Shown here piece by piece: positions 26,874-34,119 of a DNA stretch of 64,000 nucleotides (position 1 is its first letter; every line of letters begins with the position of its first letter). The position numbers and the translations under genes were made by a program. This DNA is from Polaribacter sp. HaHaR_3_91. Its GTDB lineage: Bacteria; Bacteroidota; Bacteroidia; Flavobacteriales; Flavobacteriaceae. A model generated the notes under the pieces. That model ran no database searches, was not told the DNA's origin, and was given only the letters and a program-made list of their open reading frames with translations. The DNA lies in contig NZ_CP058986.1 in NCBI RefSeq assembly GCF_019278525.1, forward strand, positions 1,054,001 through 1,118,000. Reading direction: 5' to 3'.

Positions 26874-27551
26874 ATGAGTAAATTATATTTAGTACCAACA
26901 CCAATAGGTAATTTAGAAGATATGACTTTTAGAGCAGTACGAATTCTAAAAGAAGTAGATTTTATTTTAGCGGAAGACACGCGTACAAGTGGTAAACTTT
27001 TAAAACACTTTGAGATTGCTACACAAATGCACAGTCACCACATGCATAATGAACATAAATCTGTAAAAGGAATTGTGCAAAGAATACAAAACGGAGAAAC
27101 TTGCGCTTTAATTTCAGATGCCGGAACACCTGCAATTTCAGATCCTGGTTTCTTACTAACCAGAGCTTGTGTAGAAAATAATATTGAGGTAGATTGTTTA
27201 CCTGGAGCAACAGCTTTTGTGCCTGCTTTGGTAAATTCTGGGTTGCCAAATGATAAGTTTGTGTTCGAAGGTTTTTTACCTGTAAAAAAAGGAAGACTAA
27301 CTCGATTTTTATTATTAGCGGAAGAAACAAGAACGATGATTTTTTACGAATCTCCACATAAATTAGTAAAAACACTTGGGCATTTTGTAGAATATTTTGG
27401 AGCTGATAGACAAGTTTCTGTAAGTAGAGAATTAACAAAAATGTTCGAAGAAACCATTAGAGGAACTGCAACCGAAGTTTTGGCTCATTATACAGCAAAA
27501 CCACCAAAAGGAGAAATTGTTGTAATTGTAGAAGGGAAATCTTCTAAGTAA
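26874..27551 (+). CDS. rsmI: 16S rRNA 2'-O-ribose C1402 methyltransferase RsmI
   Basis: A 225-residue SAM-dependent methyltransferase of the tetrapyrrole-methylase fold that modifies C1402 of 16S rRNA. Clear family motifs: LYLVPTPIGNLEDMTFRA at the N-terminus, ILAEDTRTSGKLLKHF, ISDAGTPAISDPG, and GGLP-like region ALVNSGLPNDKFVFEGFLP. It is shorter than the ~280-residue E. coli enzyme because it lacks most of the C-terminal extension, which is common. The gene stands alone and ends at a very strong bidirectional terminator. Confidence 0.94.
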   Translation: MSKLYLVPTPIGNLEDMTFRAVRILKEVDFILAEDTRTSGKLLKHFEIATQMHSHHMHNEHKSVKGIVQRIQNGETCALISDAGTPAISDPGFLLTRACVENNIEVDCLPGATAFVPALVNSGLPNDKFVFEGFLPVKKGRLTRFLLLAEETRTMIFYESPHKLVKTLGHFVEYFGADRQVSVSRELTKMFEETIRGTATEVLAHYTAKPPKGEIVVIVEGKSSK

Positions 27552-27565
27552 ATTATTAATTACAT

Positions 27566-27604
27566 AAAATCCCAATAAATAGAAATTCTATTTATTGGGA
27601 TTTT
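27566..27604. terminator. Bidirectional terminator between rsmI and the plug-tail gene
   Basis: 18-bp perfect stem (aaaatcccaataaataga at 27566-27583 with 27587-27604) and a three-base loop, flanked by A and T runs, between convergent genes. Confidence 0.92.
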
Positions 27605-27624
27605 ACACAAAAACTAAAGATTTA

Positions 27625-28122
27625 TTACATTTTTTTAGTAGTAATTATAATGACACCATTTGGTGAGTTGTATTTTTCTATTGCTTTTTCTCCTTTTAAA
27701 ACTTCCATCTTTTTAATAGTATTAGGACTTATAGTATCTAACGTTTTTCTATCTGTAACTTTACCATCAACAATTACCATTGGTGCGTTTTTATCAGTAA
27801 CAGTATTATTTTTTTTCTCTATTTTAAGGTTAGAAATTCCAGTTGCTTCTAACTCTTTTGTTTTTATTAAAATAACACCATTTGGTGAATTGTATTTTTT
27901 TAAAGCTTGTTCTCCCTTTACAACAAATACAGACGCTATTTTATTTTGATCAATTAAATCCATAGGAAAATCGAATACTTTACCGTCAATATAAATAGTA
28001 GGCTTAGCACCTTCTTTTAACTTTACATAAATATTTTCTTTCCCTTCTTTTTTCTCTTCTTGAGCTGTAATTATTGTTGATGATAACAACATTATAATAG
28101 CGATAAATAGTACTTTCTTCAT
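27625..28122 (-). CDS. Secreted protein with two tandem TonB-plug-tail-like repeats
   Basis: A 165-residue protein with a signal peptide (residues 1-20, ending IITAQ). Two copies of one motif follow. Copy 1 (about 38-90) has IYIDGKVFDF, then VFVVKGEQALKKYNSPNGV. Copy 2 (about 112-164) has VIVDGKVTDR, then MEVLKGEKAIEKYNSPNGV and ends IITTKKM. The SusC protein of this same window has the same strand-turn-strand block at the end of its plug domain (IVDGLPIDN ... ESITVLKGPAA ... AVIITTKRG). So this looks like a free-standing periplasmic pair of plug-tail motifs. It is the third gene of a sigma-factor operon. Role unknown. Confidence 0.8.
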   Translation of the reverse strand: MKKVLFIAIIMLLSSTIITAQEEKKEGKENIYVKLKEGAKPTIYIDGKVFDFPMDLIDQNKIASVFVVKGEQALKKYNSPNGVILIKTKELEATGISNLKIEKKNNTVTDKNAPMVIVDGKVTDRKTLDTISPNTIKKMEVLKGEKAIEKYNSPNGVIIITTKKM

Positions 28123-28161
28123 TTTATATAAATTTAATATTAATAATTATTTTTAGTGGTT

Positions 28162-28584
28162 TTACTCTATTTTAGTGTATACAATTATCAAGTCACTTTC
28201 AATAAGTACGCTAATTGGTTGTACTTCTTGTTTTGTAAACATATTTTTAGCCTCGTTTAGTAAAGCTTCTTTTTCTCCATAACTCAAACCGCTATCACTT
28301 ATAGTATTTATATAAAGTGTGCTGATCAATAAGATTGATGCTGCAGCTGAAATTAGTCCAATTTTAAATCTATTTTTTTGAGTTGTTTTTTTATCAAAAG
28401 ATTTCCATAAATCATTATTAAAATTATCAGGAGCCACTTTTTTGTTCTTTTTTACAAAAGTAGCCACTGTTTTAATGGCGGTTTCTGAATCATTTACGTT
28501 CTCAAATAAAAAAGATTCTTCTTTTAAAGAACTTGAACCTAATTTGTATTTTGTAATTAAGTTTTTAATATTTTCCTCTTTCAT
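28162..28584 (-). CDS. Anti-sigma-factor-like single-span membrane protein
   Basis: A 140-residue protein overlapping the end of the ECF sigma gene by 20 bases. About 72 cytoplasmic residues (NIKNLITKYKLGSSSLKEESFLFE) precede one hydrophobic segment (IGLISAAASILLISTLYI, ~75-92) and a short periplasmic tail of ~48 residues. The N-terminal layout matches anti-sigma proteins: a helical cytoplasmic part followed by one span. No zinc-binding HxxxCxxC motif and no FecR domain are visible, so the assignment rests on position and topology. Confidence 0.7.
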   Translation of the reverse strand: MKEENIKNLITKYKLGSSSLKEESFLFENVNDSETAIKTVATFVKKNKKVAPDNFNNDLWKSFDKKTTQKNRFKIGLISAAASILLISTLYINTISDSGLSYGEKEALLNEAKNMFTKQEVQPISVLIESDLIIVYTKIE

Positions 28585-29077
28585 AACTATATGTTTTTTC
28601 TAACTCAACACCTATTTGTTTTCTTGCTCTAGAAAGTAAAACTCTAACGTGTTCAATTTTAATTTCTAATGCAGCAGCTATTTCTGTAAACTCGTACCCA
28701 TCTAAATCTCGCATCATAAAAACTTCTGTTTGTTGCTTTGGTAATTTTTTAAGAATTTCTAAAATAATTGTATTTAACTCTTTCCATTCTATATTGGTGT
28801 AATCTTTTTTAGATTCCAAAATCTTAAAATAATCTGTTGCATCATCTAATACAAAAGGTTTTTTCCTTAAAATATCTATACAATAATTACGTGCTGTTAA
28901 AAATACAAAGCCATTAATATTAGGATGCTTTTCTACTTGTTTACGTTTCTGCCAGAGTTTTAACATTATTTCTTGAATTGCATCTTCTGCATTAGCAGAA
29001 CCAAGCATACGAGCAACCATAGGAAATAAACGTTCCGATAATGAAAATACTTTATGTTTAAAATCTATCTTGTTCAT
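28565..29077 (-). CDS. ECF-type RNA polymerase sigma factor
   Basis: A 170-residue sigma-70 family factor of the extracytoplasmic type. Region 2 is DAIQEIMLKLWQKR plus GFVFLTARNYCIDILRKK; region 4 is LPKQQTEVFMMRDLDGYEFTEIAAALEIKIEHVRVLLSRARKQI, the DNA-binding helix-turn-helix. There is no region 3. Start MNKIDFKHK is the first Met. It heads an operon with the anti-sigma-like gene (20-base overlap) and the double plug-tail protein, which suggests control by an envelope signal. Its regulon cannot be deduced from the window. Confidence 0.93.
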   Translation of the reverse strand: MNKIDFKHKVFSLSERLFPMVARMLGSANAEDAIQEIMLKLWQKRKQVEKHPNINGFVFLTARNYCIDILRKKPFVLDDATDYFKILESKKDYTNIEWKELNTIILEILKKLPKQQTEVFMMRDLDGYEFTEIAAALEIKIEHVRVLLSRARKQIGVELEKTYSYERGKY

Positions 29078-29196
29078 TCTTTTTATATAACGAGGAAACT
29101 TATGATTTTATAACAAAGAATGTTGTTTTTATTTTAAATTTGAAGAAAATTACTGGAAACAAGTACGTAAATATATAATTTCTTTAAAACATTAAT

Positions 29197-29538
29197 ATGA
29201 TTATTCAAGAATTAAAAACCAAGTTAAAATCAAATCCAACATCAATTAACTTTGCAGACACAATGCAAGTAATTGAAGATAATTTTAACTTTACGCCAAC
29301 TACTTTTATAAACGGAGACATTAAAAATAATGCAGGCGAGAATTCTGGTTCTTGTAAATTATTTGCTTTTTCTGTTGCTCAAAAATTAACAAAAGAAGAA
29401 ACCTTATTTTGTTTTGGAGAACATTATAAAAATGTTTTAGAAGATGAAAATGGAGATTCTCATCAAAATATTAGAAACTTCATGAAAACAGGTTTCGATG
29501 GTTTGTCTTTTGAAGGTGTCGCTTTAGAATTGAAATAA
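29197..29538 (+). CDS. HopJ-type small protein
   Basis: A 113-residue soluble protein that matches the HopJ family, named after a Pseudomonas syringae type III effector but widespread in free-living bacteria that lack such a system. Conserved blocks: FADTMQVIEDNFNFTPTTFING, NNAGENSGSCKLFAFSV, EETLFCFGEHYKNVL, and the C-terminal HQNIRNFMKTGFDGLSFEG. No type III secretion genes are present, so an effector role is unlikely here. Transcribed divergently from the sigma operon. Confidence 0.88.
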   Translation: MIIQELKTKLKSNPTSINFADTMQVIEDNFNFTPTTFINGDIKNNAGENSGSCKLFAFSVAQKLTKEETLFCFGEHYKNVLEDENGDSHQNIRNFMKTGFDGLSFEGVALELK

Positions 29539-29557
29539 GCTTTTTTTTAGAGTTCGA

Positions 29558-29600
29558 ATGTCATTTCGAAATGAGTTTTTCAACGATTGAGAAATCTCAT
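29558..29600. repeat. Dispersed intergenic repeat, family A copy 2
   Basis: Begins atgtcatttcgaaatgag and ends cgattgagaaatctcat; about 80 percent identical by eye to 7771-7815. It lies in the 124-base gap between the HopJ-like gene and the glycosylase gene. Confidence 0.6.
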
Positions 29601-29662
29601 ATTAAAAAGCTATTTATTGTAGTTACTTTGTTTTAAAAAATAAAAACTACTATTTTTAGAGA

Positions 29663-30241
29663 ATGCAAAGCCTTTTATCAGAAATAAAACAATGTACCAT
29701 TTGTGAACCTAATCTAGATTTGGGAGCAAACCCGGTTGTTAGTGCTCACAAAAATTCTAAAATTGTTATTGTTGGGCAAGCTCCAGGAACAAAGGTTCAT
29801 AAATCCGGAATTCCTTGGGACGATGCAAGTGGAAAACAATTAAGAAAATGGTTGAATGTTTCTGATGAGGAATTTTATGATGTAGAAAAATTTGCCATTG
29901 TACCAATGGGTTTTTGTTATCCCGGAAAAGGAAAAAGTGGAGATAAATCACCACGTAAAGAATGTGCACCAAAATGGCATCAACAATTATTTGAGTTAAT
30001 GCCAAATCTAGAACTGATTATTTTAATAGGAATGTATGCACAGAACTATTATTTAAAAGACAAAGCTAAACGTACGCTCACAGAAACGGTAGATAATTAT
30101 CCGGAGTATTTGCCTAAATATTTTACATTGCCACATCCGTCTCCCAGAAATCGGTTTTGGATGACTAAAAATCCATGGTTTGAGAAAAATGTAATTCCGG
30201 AATTAGAAAATAGGGTTCAAAACATCATTAGGAGAAAATGA
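29663..30241 (+). CDS. Uracil-DNA glycosylase family protein, probable 4Fe-4S type
   Basis: A 192-residue DNA repair enzyme of the UDG superfamily that would remove uracil from DNA. Motif 1 is VGQAPGTKVHKSGIPWDDASG and the leucine-loop motif 2 is HPSPRN. Four cysteines, Cys11, Cys14, Cys85 and Cys101, have the CxxC...C-x15-C spacing of the iron-sulfur ligands of thermophile-type family 4 enzymes, so a 4Fe-4S cluster is likely. The motif 1 residues differ from classic family 4 (GEAPG), so the exact subfamily is open. The 3' end overlaps the convergent HTH gene by 39 bases. Confidence 0.85.
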   Translation: MQSLLSEIKQCTICEPNLDLGANPVVSAHKNSKIVIVGQAPGTKVHKSGIPWDDASGKQLRKWLNVSDEEFYDVEKFAIVPMGFCYPGKGKSGDKSPRKECAPKWHQQLFELMPNLELIILIGMYAQNYYLKDKAKRTLTETVDNYPEYLPKYFTLPHPSPRNRFWMTKNPWFEKNVIPELENRVQNIIRRK

Positions 30242-31213
30242 AAGAGAAAGTCTTGTTTTTCGATTTTCAATCTTTTGATATAAAGTATTAAAAAACTTTT
30301 GTCTTTCTACAGAGGCATCACCAGAAAGGTTGTTAGAAAACTCTATTTGCGTTTTAAAATGTTGTTCAATCTGGTTTGTTGTATTTTCATCACTTATTCT
30401 AAAATAACTTAAATTAGTATAGGGCACAAAAATCTTTTTTTGGGTTTCAGATTTCATAATTACCGTATTTAATAGTGGAACCAAATTGTTGTGGTATAAT
30501 TGGTAACTACTTTCACTATGGTTTCTTTTTTGATTTTTTGCTTGTTCTTCAATTACCTTTAATGAATCTACCAAACTATCAGCAATCATTATTGACTCTG
30601 GTTTTGTGGTGAGACCTATGTCAAAAAAATATTGAATTTGATTTAAAATATTATCTATCGTAGAATCACTCCATATTTCTGTTAATGATATTTTATTGTA
30701 TCCTTTTAAAAAAGTCTTGTGCTTTTTCAAAATTTCAGAAGAGGGCGTAAATTCCGAAAAAGGCATTTTTTTAATATTAGAATCTTTAGTAGATATATTA
30801 ATTAAAGCAAATATTCTAAACATAGAAAAAAAACCACTGCCCGCATGATATAGAGGGTAGTCTTTAAGAGAGTTTATTAATAATGCTTTTCTCGACTCTT
30901 GTAATTTTTGAATTTCATTAGATGATTTATCTAAAAAAGTTTGTAAAAAGTCATCTTCAATTATATGATGAGTTTTCTCTACAATAATCCTTTTACTATT
31001 GTTGGTGGATAATAATAAGGTGTTTAAATCTATATTGTAATGATTTGCAAGTTTTAACGTTTCAGCTAAATTTAATGCTGTTTTTCTGTTAACCCTTCTA
31101 TATGCAGCATCATAACTTAAATCTAAAACCTCTGCAATTTTATCTATAAAAGAAACGTTTTTAGGGAGTTTCTGTTTAATGTAATTAAATAATTCTTCTT
31201 CTGAGCTTTTCAT
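30203..31213 (-). CDS. Orphan HTH-domain protein, unknown function
   Basis: A 336-residue protein. The N-terminal ~65 residues look like an XRE-type helix-turn-helix: FIDKIAEVLDLSYDAAYRRVNRKTALNLAETLKLANHYNID. The remaining ~270 residues are helical and hydrophilic, with no enzyme motif that I recognise; they could be a sensor or dimerisation domain, as in other Bacteroidota HTH proteins of this size. It is transcribed alone, away from a candidate small RNA, and its last 39 bases overlap the end of the glycosylase gene on the other strand. Confidence 0.75.
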   Translation of the reverse strand: MKSSEEELFNYIKQKLPKNVSFIDKIAEVLDLSYDAAYRRVNRKTALNLAETLKLANHYNIDLNTLLLSTNNSKRIIVEKTHHIIEDDFLQTFLDKSSNEIQKLQESRKALLINSLKDYPLYHAGSGFFSMFRIFALINISTKDSNIKKMPFSEFTPSSEILKKHKTFLKGYNKISLTEIWSDSTIDNILNQIQYFFDIGLTTKPESIMIADSLVDSLKVIEEQAKNQKRNHSESSYQLYHNNLVPLLNTVIMKSETQKKIFVPYTNLSYFRISDENTTNQIEQHFKTQIEFSNNLSGDASVERQKFFNTLYQKIENRKTRLSLSFSPNDVLNPIF

Positions 31214-31298
31214 TTAGGCCTTTTTTTTCGTACTTAAAAATCACAAAAAAAACATTTATTTTTTGTGAAATACACAATTTTAAAACTAATGTTTTCTT

Positions 31299-31306
31299 TA
31301 CTTTTG
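31299..31306 (+). promoter_or_regulatory. Candidate -7 element of the small RNA at 31.3 kb
   Basis: TACTTTTG fits TAnnTTTG; an imperfect -33 (TTTT at 31278-31281) precedes it by 17 bases. Confidence 0.45.
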
Positions 31307-31311
31307 TGTAC

Positions 31312-31388
31312 TAAATTTGAAAAGGTTGGGGGACCTTAATAATTTATTTGAACCTCCTCACTTTTATAGTGAGGAGTTCTTTTTTTTT
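31312..31388 (+). ncRNA. Candidate small RNA ending in an intrinsic terminator
   Basis: About 77 bases between a -7 box (31299-31306) and a nine-T tract (31380-31388). A short hairpin AAGGT/ACCTT (near 31322-31337) with a G-rich loop is followed by the terminator stem gaacctcctcac (31350-31361) with 31369-31379, seven-base loop, one bulge. No gene on the plus strand ends here: the left neighbour is transcribed away, and the right neighbour is on the minus strand. The hairpin could instead terminate the AhpD-like gene, but on that strand no U-tract follows. Confidence 0.5.
31350..31388 (+). terminator. Strong intrinsic terminator (plus strand)
   Basis: 12-bp stem with one bulged C and nine Ts at 31380-31388. 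Confidence 0.85.
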
Positions 31389-31409
31389 GAAAAATAAATG
31401 TACTGCTTT

Positions 31410-32000
31410 TTATTGATGTTTACCAACTTCAAAACCATGTTTTCCTAAATATTGATCTCCGCTATCAATTGCATCTTTTTCTAAGGTTGTTCCCATGGAA
31501 TCATTCCAACGATTTAAGTATCCAAAAAGGGAAATTACACCTAACATTTCTACAATTTCACCTTCATCCCAATATTTATATAATTCATTTTTAATTTTTG
31601 CGTCAACAGCATTAGGTACCATAGAAGCAGCTAAAGAAAAATCTAATGCAGCGCGTTCAGCATCAGAAAAAGCAGGGTGTGTTTTGTATTCCCAAATATT
31701 ATCTAATTGCTCTTGTTCTGCTCCGTAACGTTCTGCAGCTCTAATGGCGTGGGCTTGGCAATATCTACAACCGGTAGCATTACTAGAAACCCAAGCAATC
31801 ATTCTTTTTAATGCAGATGTTACCCTGCCTTCATTTGCCATAACGGCTTTATTTAAGTTGATGAAAGCTTTTGAAATTGCAGGTCTTCGCTGCATTGTTA
31901 AAACAGAATTTGGGCAAAAACCTAAGGTCTCATTAAAAAATAGGGCTAATTCTTTTGTTTCTATATCGTGTTCTGCGGATAATGGGGTTACTAATGGCAT
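31410..32000 (-). CDS. AhpD-like carboxymuconolactone-decarboxylase-fold peroxidase
   Basis: A 196-residue protein of the AhpD/CMD superfamily. The redox motif GCRYCQAHAIRAAE gives Cys78, Cys81 and His84 (CxxCxxH), as in alkylhydroperoxidase AhpD-type proteins, so it probably reduces peroxides or acts as a thiol relay. The helices around it are typical (LNKAVMANEGRVTSALKRMIAW). Length is normal. It is divergent from the dipeptide epimerase gene and has no functional link to its neighbours that I can see. Confidence 0.9.
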   Translation of the reverse strand: MPLVTPLSAEHDIETKELALFFNETLGFCPNSVLTMQRRPAISKAFINLNKAVMANEGRVTSALKRMIAWVSSNATGCRYCQAHAIRAAERYGAEQEQLDNIWEYKTHPAFSDAERAALDFSLAASMVPNAVDAKIKNELYKYWDEGEIVEMLGVISLFGYLNRWNDSMGTTLEKDAIDSGDQYLGKHGFEVGKHQ

Positions 32001-32069
32001 ATTTATGATTTTAAATTTATTTATGGAATTCTATTTTTATAACTTTACGATAAATATAACTGTAAAAAA

Positions 32070-33080
32070 ATGGAAATAAAACTGCATTCTTATAATCTTC
32101 AATTAAAACACACTTTTACAATCTCTAGAGAGTCTCATGACTTTCAACCAAGTTTAGTTGTAGAGTTAATTTCAGATGGATTTTCTGGTTTTGGTGAAGC
32201 AACTTCAAACCCTTATTATAATATTACTGTCGAAAACATGATGGCTACTATTCAACAATACTTACCTTTTATTAAGTCTTTGTCGGGAGAGGAGCCTGCT
32301 AATTTTTGGCAAAAATTACAACCGTTATTTGCTGAAAATATGTTTGCTTTATGTGCTTTAGATATTGCTTTTAATGACTTAAATGCACGTAAAAAAGGAA
32401 AAAAACTATATGATGTTTGGGGGTTAAATACCGATAAAAATCCAATGACAGATTATACTATTGGTATCGATTCTGTTGAAAAAATGTTAGCGAAGATGAA
32501 AGAACTTCCTTGGCCAATTTATAAAATAAAATTAGGGACTAAAAATGATATTGAAATAGTAACTGAATTAAGAAAACATTCTGATGCAATTTTTAGAATT
32601 GACGCCAATTGTGGTTGGACTGCAGATCAAGCAATAGAGAATTCTTTTAAATTAAAAGAATTAGGTGTAGAGTTTTTAGAGCAACCTTTAAAAGCAGATG
32701 ATATTGAAGGCGCTAAAAAATTATTCAAAAATTCTGCTTTACCAATAATAGCAGATGAAAGTTGTATTGTAGAGAGTGATGTAGAAAAATGTTTTGGTTT
32801 ATTTCATGGTGTAAACGTAAAGTTAACAAAATGTGGAGGTTTAACACCTGGTAAAAGAATGTTGGAAAAAGCCAAAGAATTAGGTTTAAAAACAATGGTT
32901 GGTTGCATGACAGAATCTACCGTAGGTATTTCTGCAATTGCACATTTATTACCTCTTTTAGATTATGTAGATATGGACGGTGGTTTGTTATTGAAAAAAG
33001 ACATTGCTAATGGAATTACTATAGATAATGGGGTAATTTCTTATGCTGATGAAAATGGAACCGGAGCTTCATTGTTATAA
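32070..33080 (+). CDS. Dipeptide epimerase (L-Ala-D/L-Glu type), enolase superfamily
   Basis: A 336-residue enolase-superfamily enzyme that epimerises the L-Ala-D-Glu dipeptide released from murein so that it can be hydrolysed. The N-terminal capping domain precedes a barrel with the catalytic KxK (YKIKLG), then metal ligands in RIDANCGW, FLEQPL and IIADES, and the second catalytic Lys in NVKLTKCGG. All residues needed for 1,1-proton transfer are present. Exact dipeptide specificity is inferred from neighbours: a PLP enzyme starts two bases later and a murein amidase lipoprotein follows. Confidence 0.9.
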   Translation: MEIKLHSYNLQLKHTFTISRESHDFQPSLVVELISDGFSGFGEATSNPYYNITVENMMATIQQYLPFIKSLSGEEPANFWQKLQPLFAENMFALCALDIAFNDLNARKKGKKLYDVWGLNTDKNPMTDYTIGIDSVEKMLAKMKELPWPIYKIKLGTKNDIEIVTELRKHSDAIFRIDANCGWTADQAIENSFKLKELGVEFLEQPLKADDIEGAKKLFKNSALPIIADESCIVESDVEKCFGLFHGVNVKLTKCGGLTPGKRMLEKAKELGLKTMVGCMTESTVGISAIAHLLPLLDYVDMDGGLLLKKDIANGITIDNGVISYADENGTGASLL

Positions 33081-33082
33081 AT

Positions 33083-34105
33083 ATGCAATTAGAAAAAGTA
33101 CCAACTACAACAGCTTTTTTAAGCGGAAAAGAATATTTGTATTTTAGTGGAACTTCTTATTTAGGAGCTGCTGCTTTACCCGAGTTTCAAGAATTACTTT
33201 TTAAAGCTATTCAAAAATGGGGAGTTTCTTACGGAAGCTCTAGAAGTGCAAATATAAAATTAGCTATTTATCAAAGAGGTGAAACTTACTTGGCTAATTT
33301 TTTGCAAACAGAAGCTGCTGTAACAGTTTCATCAGGAACTTTAGCAGGTCAATTTGCTATAAAAATATTAGACACGTTTGTAGATGCTTTTTATTTTATG
33401 CCAAAAACGCATCCGGCAATTTTGCCGGAAAATGCGTTGGCTGTTTTTAATGATTCCGAATTAAATCCATCTTTAAAAATAATCAAAAATAAAAAAATAA
33501 GTATTGTTTTAGACGGAATTGCTGCATTTGAAACAACACCGTTTTCTTTTGATTTTTTAAATGAAATAGACATTTCTAACACCATTTATCTGCTGATTGA
33601 TGAATCTCATAGTTTGGGTGTTTTAGGAGAAAATGGAAACGGAATTTCTAATTTAGTGCTAAAAAGAAAAAATATAAAAGTGATTATTAGTTCTTCTTTA
33701 GGAAAATCTTTTGGTGTTAATGGAGGTATAATTGCAGGAGATTTAAGTTTTATTAATCTTATCAAAAAAAACAAGCTTTTTATTGGGTGTGCAGGTATGA
33801 GTCCTGCTTTTTTAGAGGTTTTTATAAATGCACAAGAAATTTATAAAAAACAATTAGTAAAACTGAAAAGTAATATGGAGTATGTGTATGATCAGTTAAA
33901 AGATAATAAAGCAATTACTATTGATAAAACGTATCCTGTTTTCTTTCATTCTGATGAACAAATAGAACAAATTTTGTTAGATGAAAATATCTTGATAACC
34001 TCCTTTTATTACGCTACAAGTACTAAAAAGTTTAATAGAATTGTTTTGAATGCGAATCATACTAAAGCGCAATTAGATGCTTTAATCGACTCAATTAATA
34101 ACTAA
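33083..34105 (+). CDS. PLP-dependent enzyme of the alpha-oxoamine synthase/aminotransferase class
   Basis: A 340-residue fold-type I PLP enzyme. It resembles 8-amino-7-oxononanoate synthase-type proteins: AVTVSSGTLAGQFAI at the cofactor phosphate site, LIDESHSLGVLGENG with the Asp that contacts the pyridine nitrogen and its following His, and the Schiff-base Lys in SSSLGKSFGVNGG. It is 40-60 residues shorter than typical biotin synthases of this class and no biotin genes are near. It starts two bases after the dipeptide epimerase stop, so it probably acts on a product of cell-wall peptide or amino acid metabolism. The substrate is unknown. Confidence 0.85.
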   Translation: MQLEKVPTTTAFLSGKEYLYFSGTSYLGAAALPEFQELLFKAIQKWGVSYGSSRSANIKLAIYQRGETYLANFLQTEAAVTVSSGTLAGQFAIKILDTFVDAFYFMPKTHPAILPENALAVFNDSELNPSLKIIKNKKISIVLDGIAAFETTPFSFDFLNEIDISNTIYLLIDESHSLGVLGENGNGISNLVLKRKNIKVIISSSLGKSFGVNGGIIAGDLSFINLIKKNKLFIGCAGMSPAFLEVFINAQEIYKKQLVKLKSNMEYVYDQLKDNKAITIDKTYPVFFHSDEQIEQILLDENILITSFYYATSTKKFNRIVLNANHTKAQLDALIDSINN

Positions 34106-34119
34106 TATAAATTTTACAA

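Noticed and set aside
27650..27949. 99-residue plus-strand frame opposite the plug-tail gene
   Set aside because: It is the antisense shadow of a repeated protein; the minus strand has a signal peptide and family-like motifs.
29197..29538. HopJ-like protein as a type III effector
   Set aside because: No secretion system genes are in the window and the family is common in non-pathogens.
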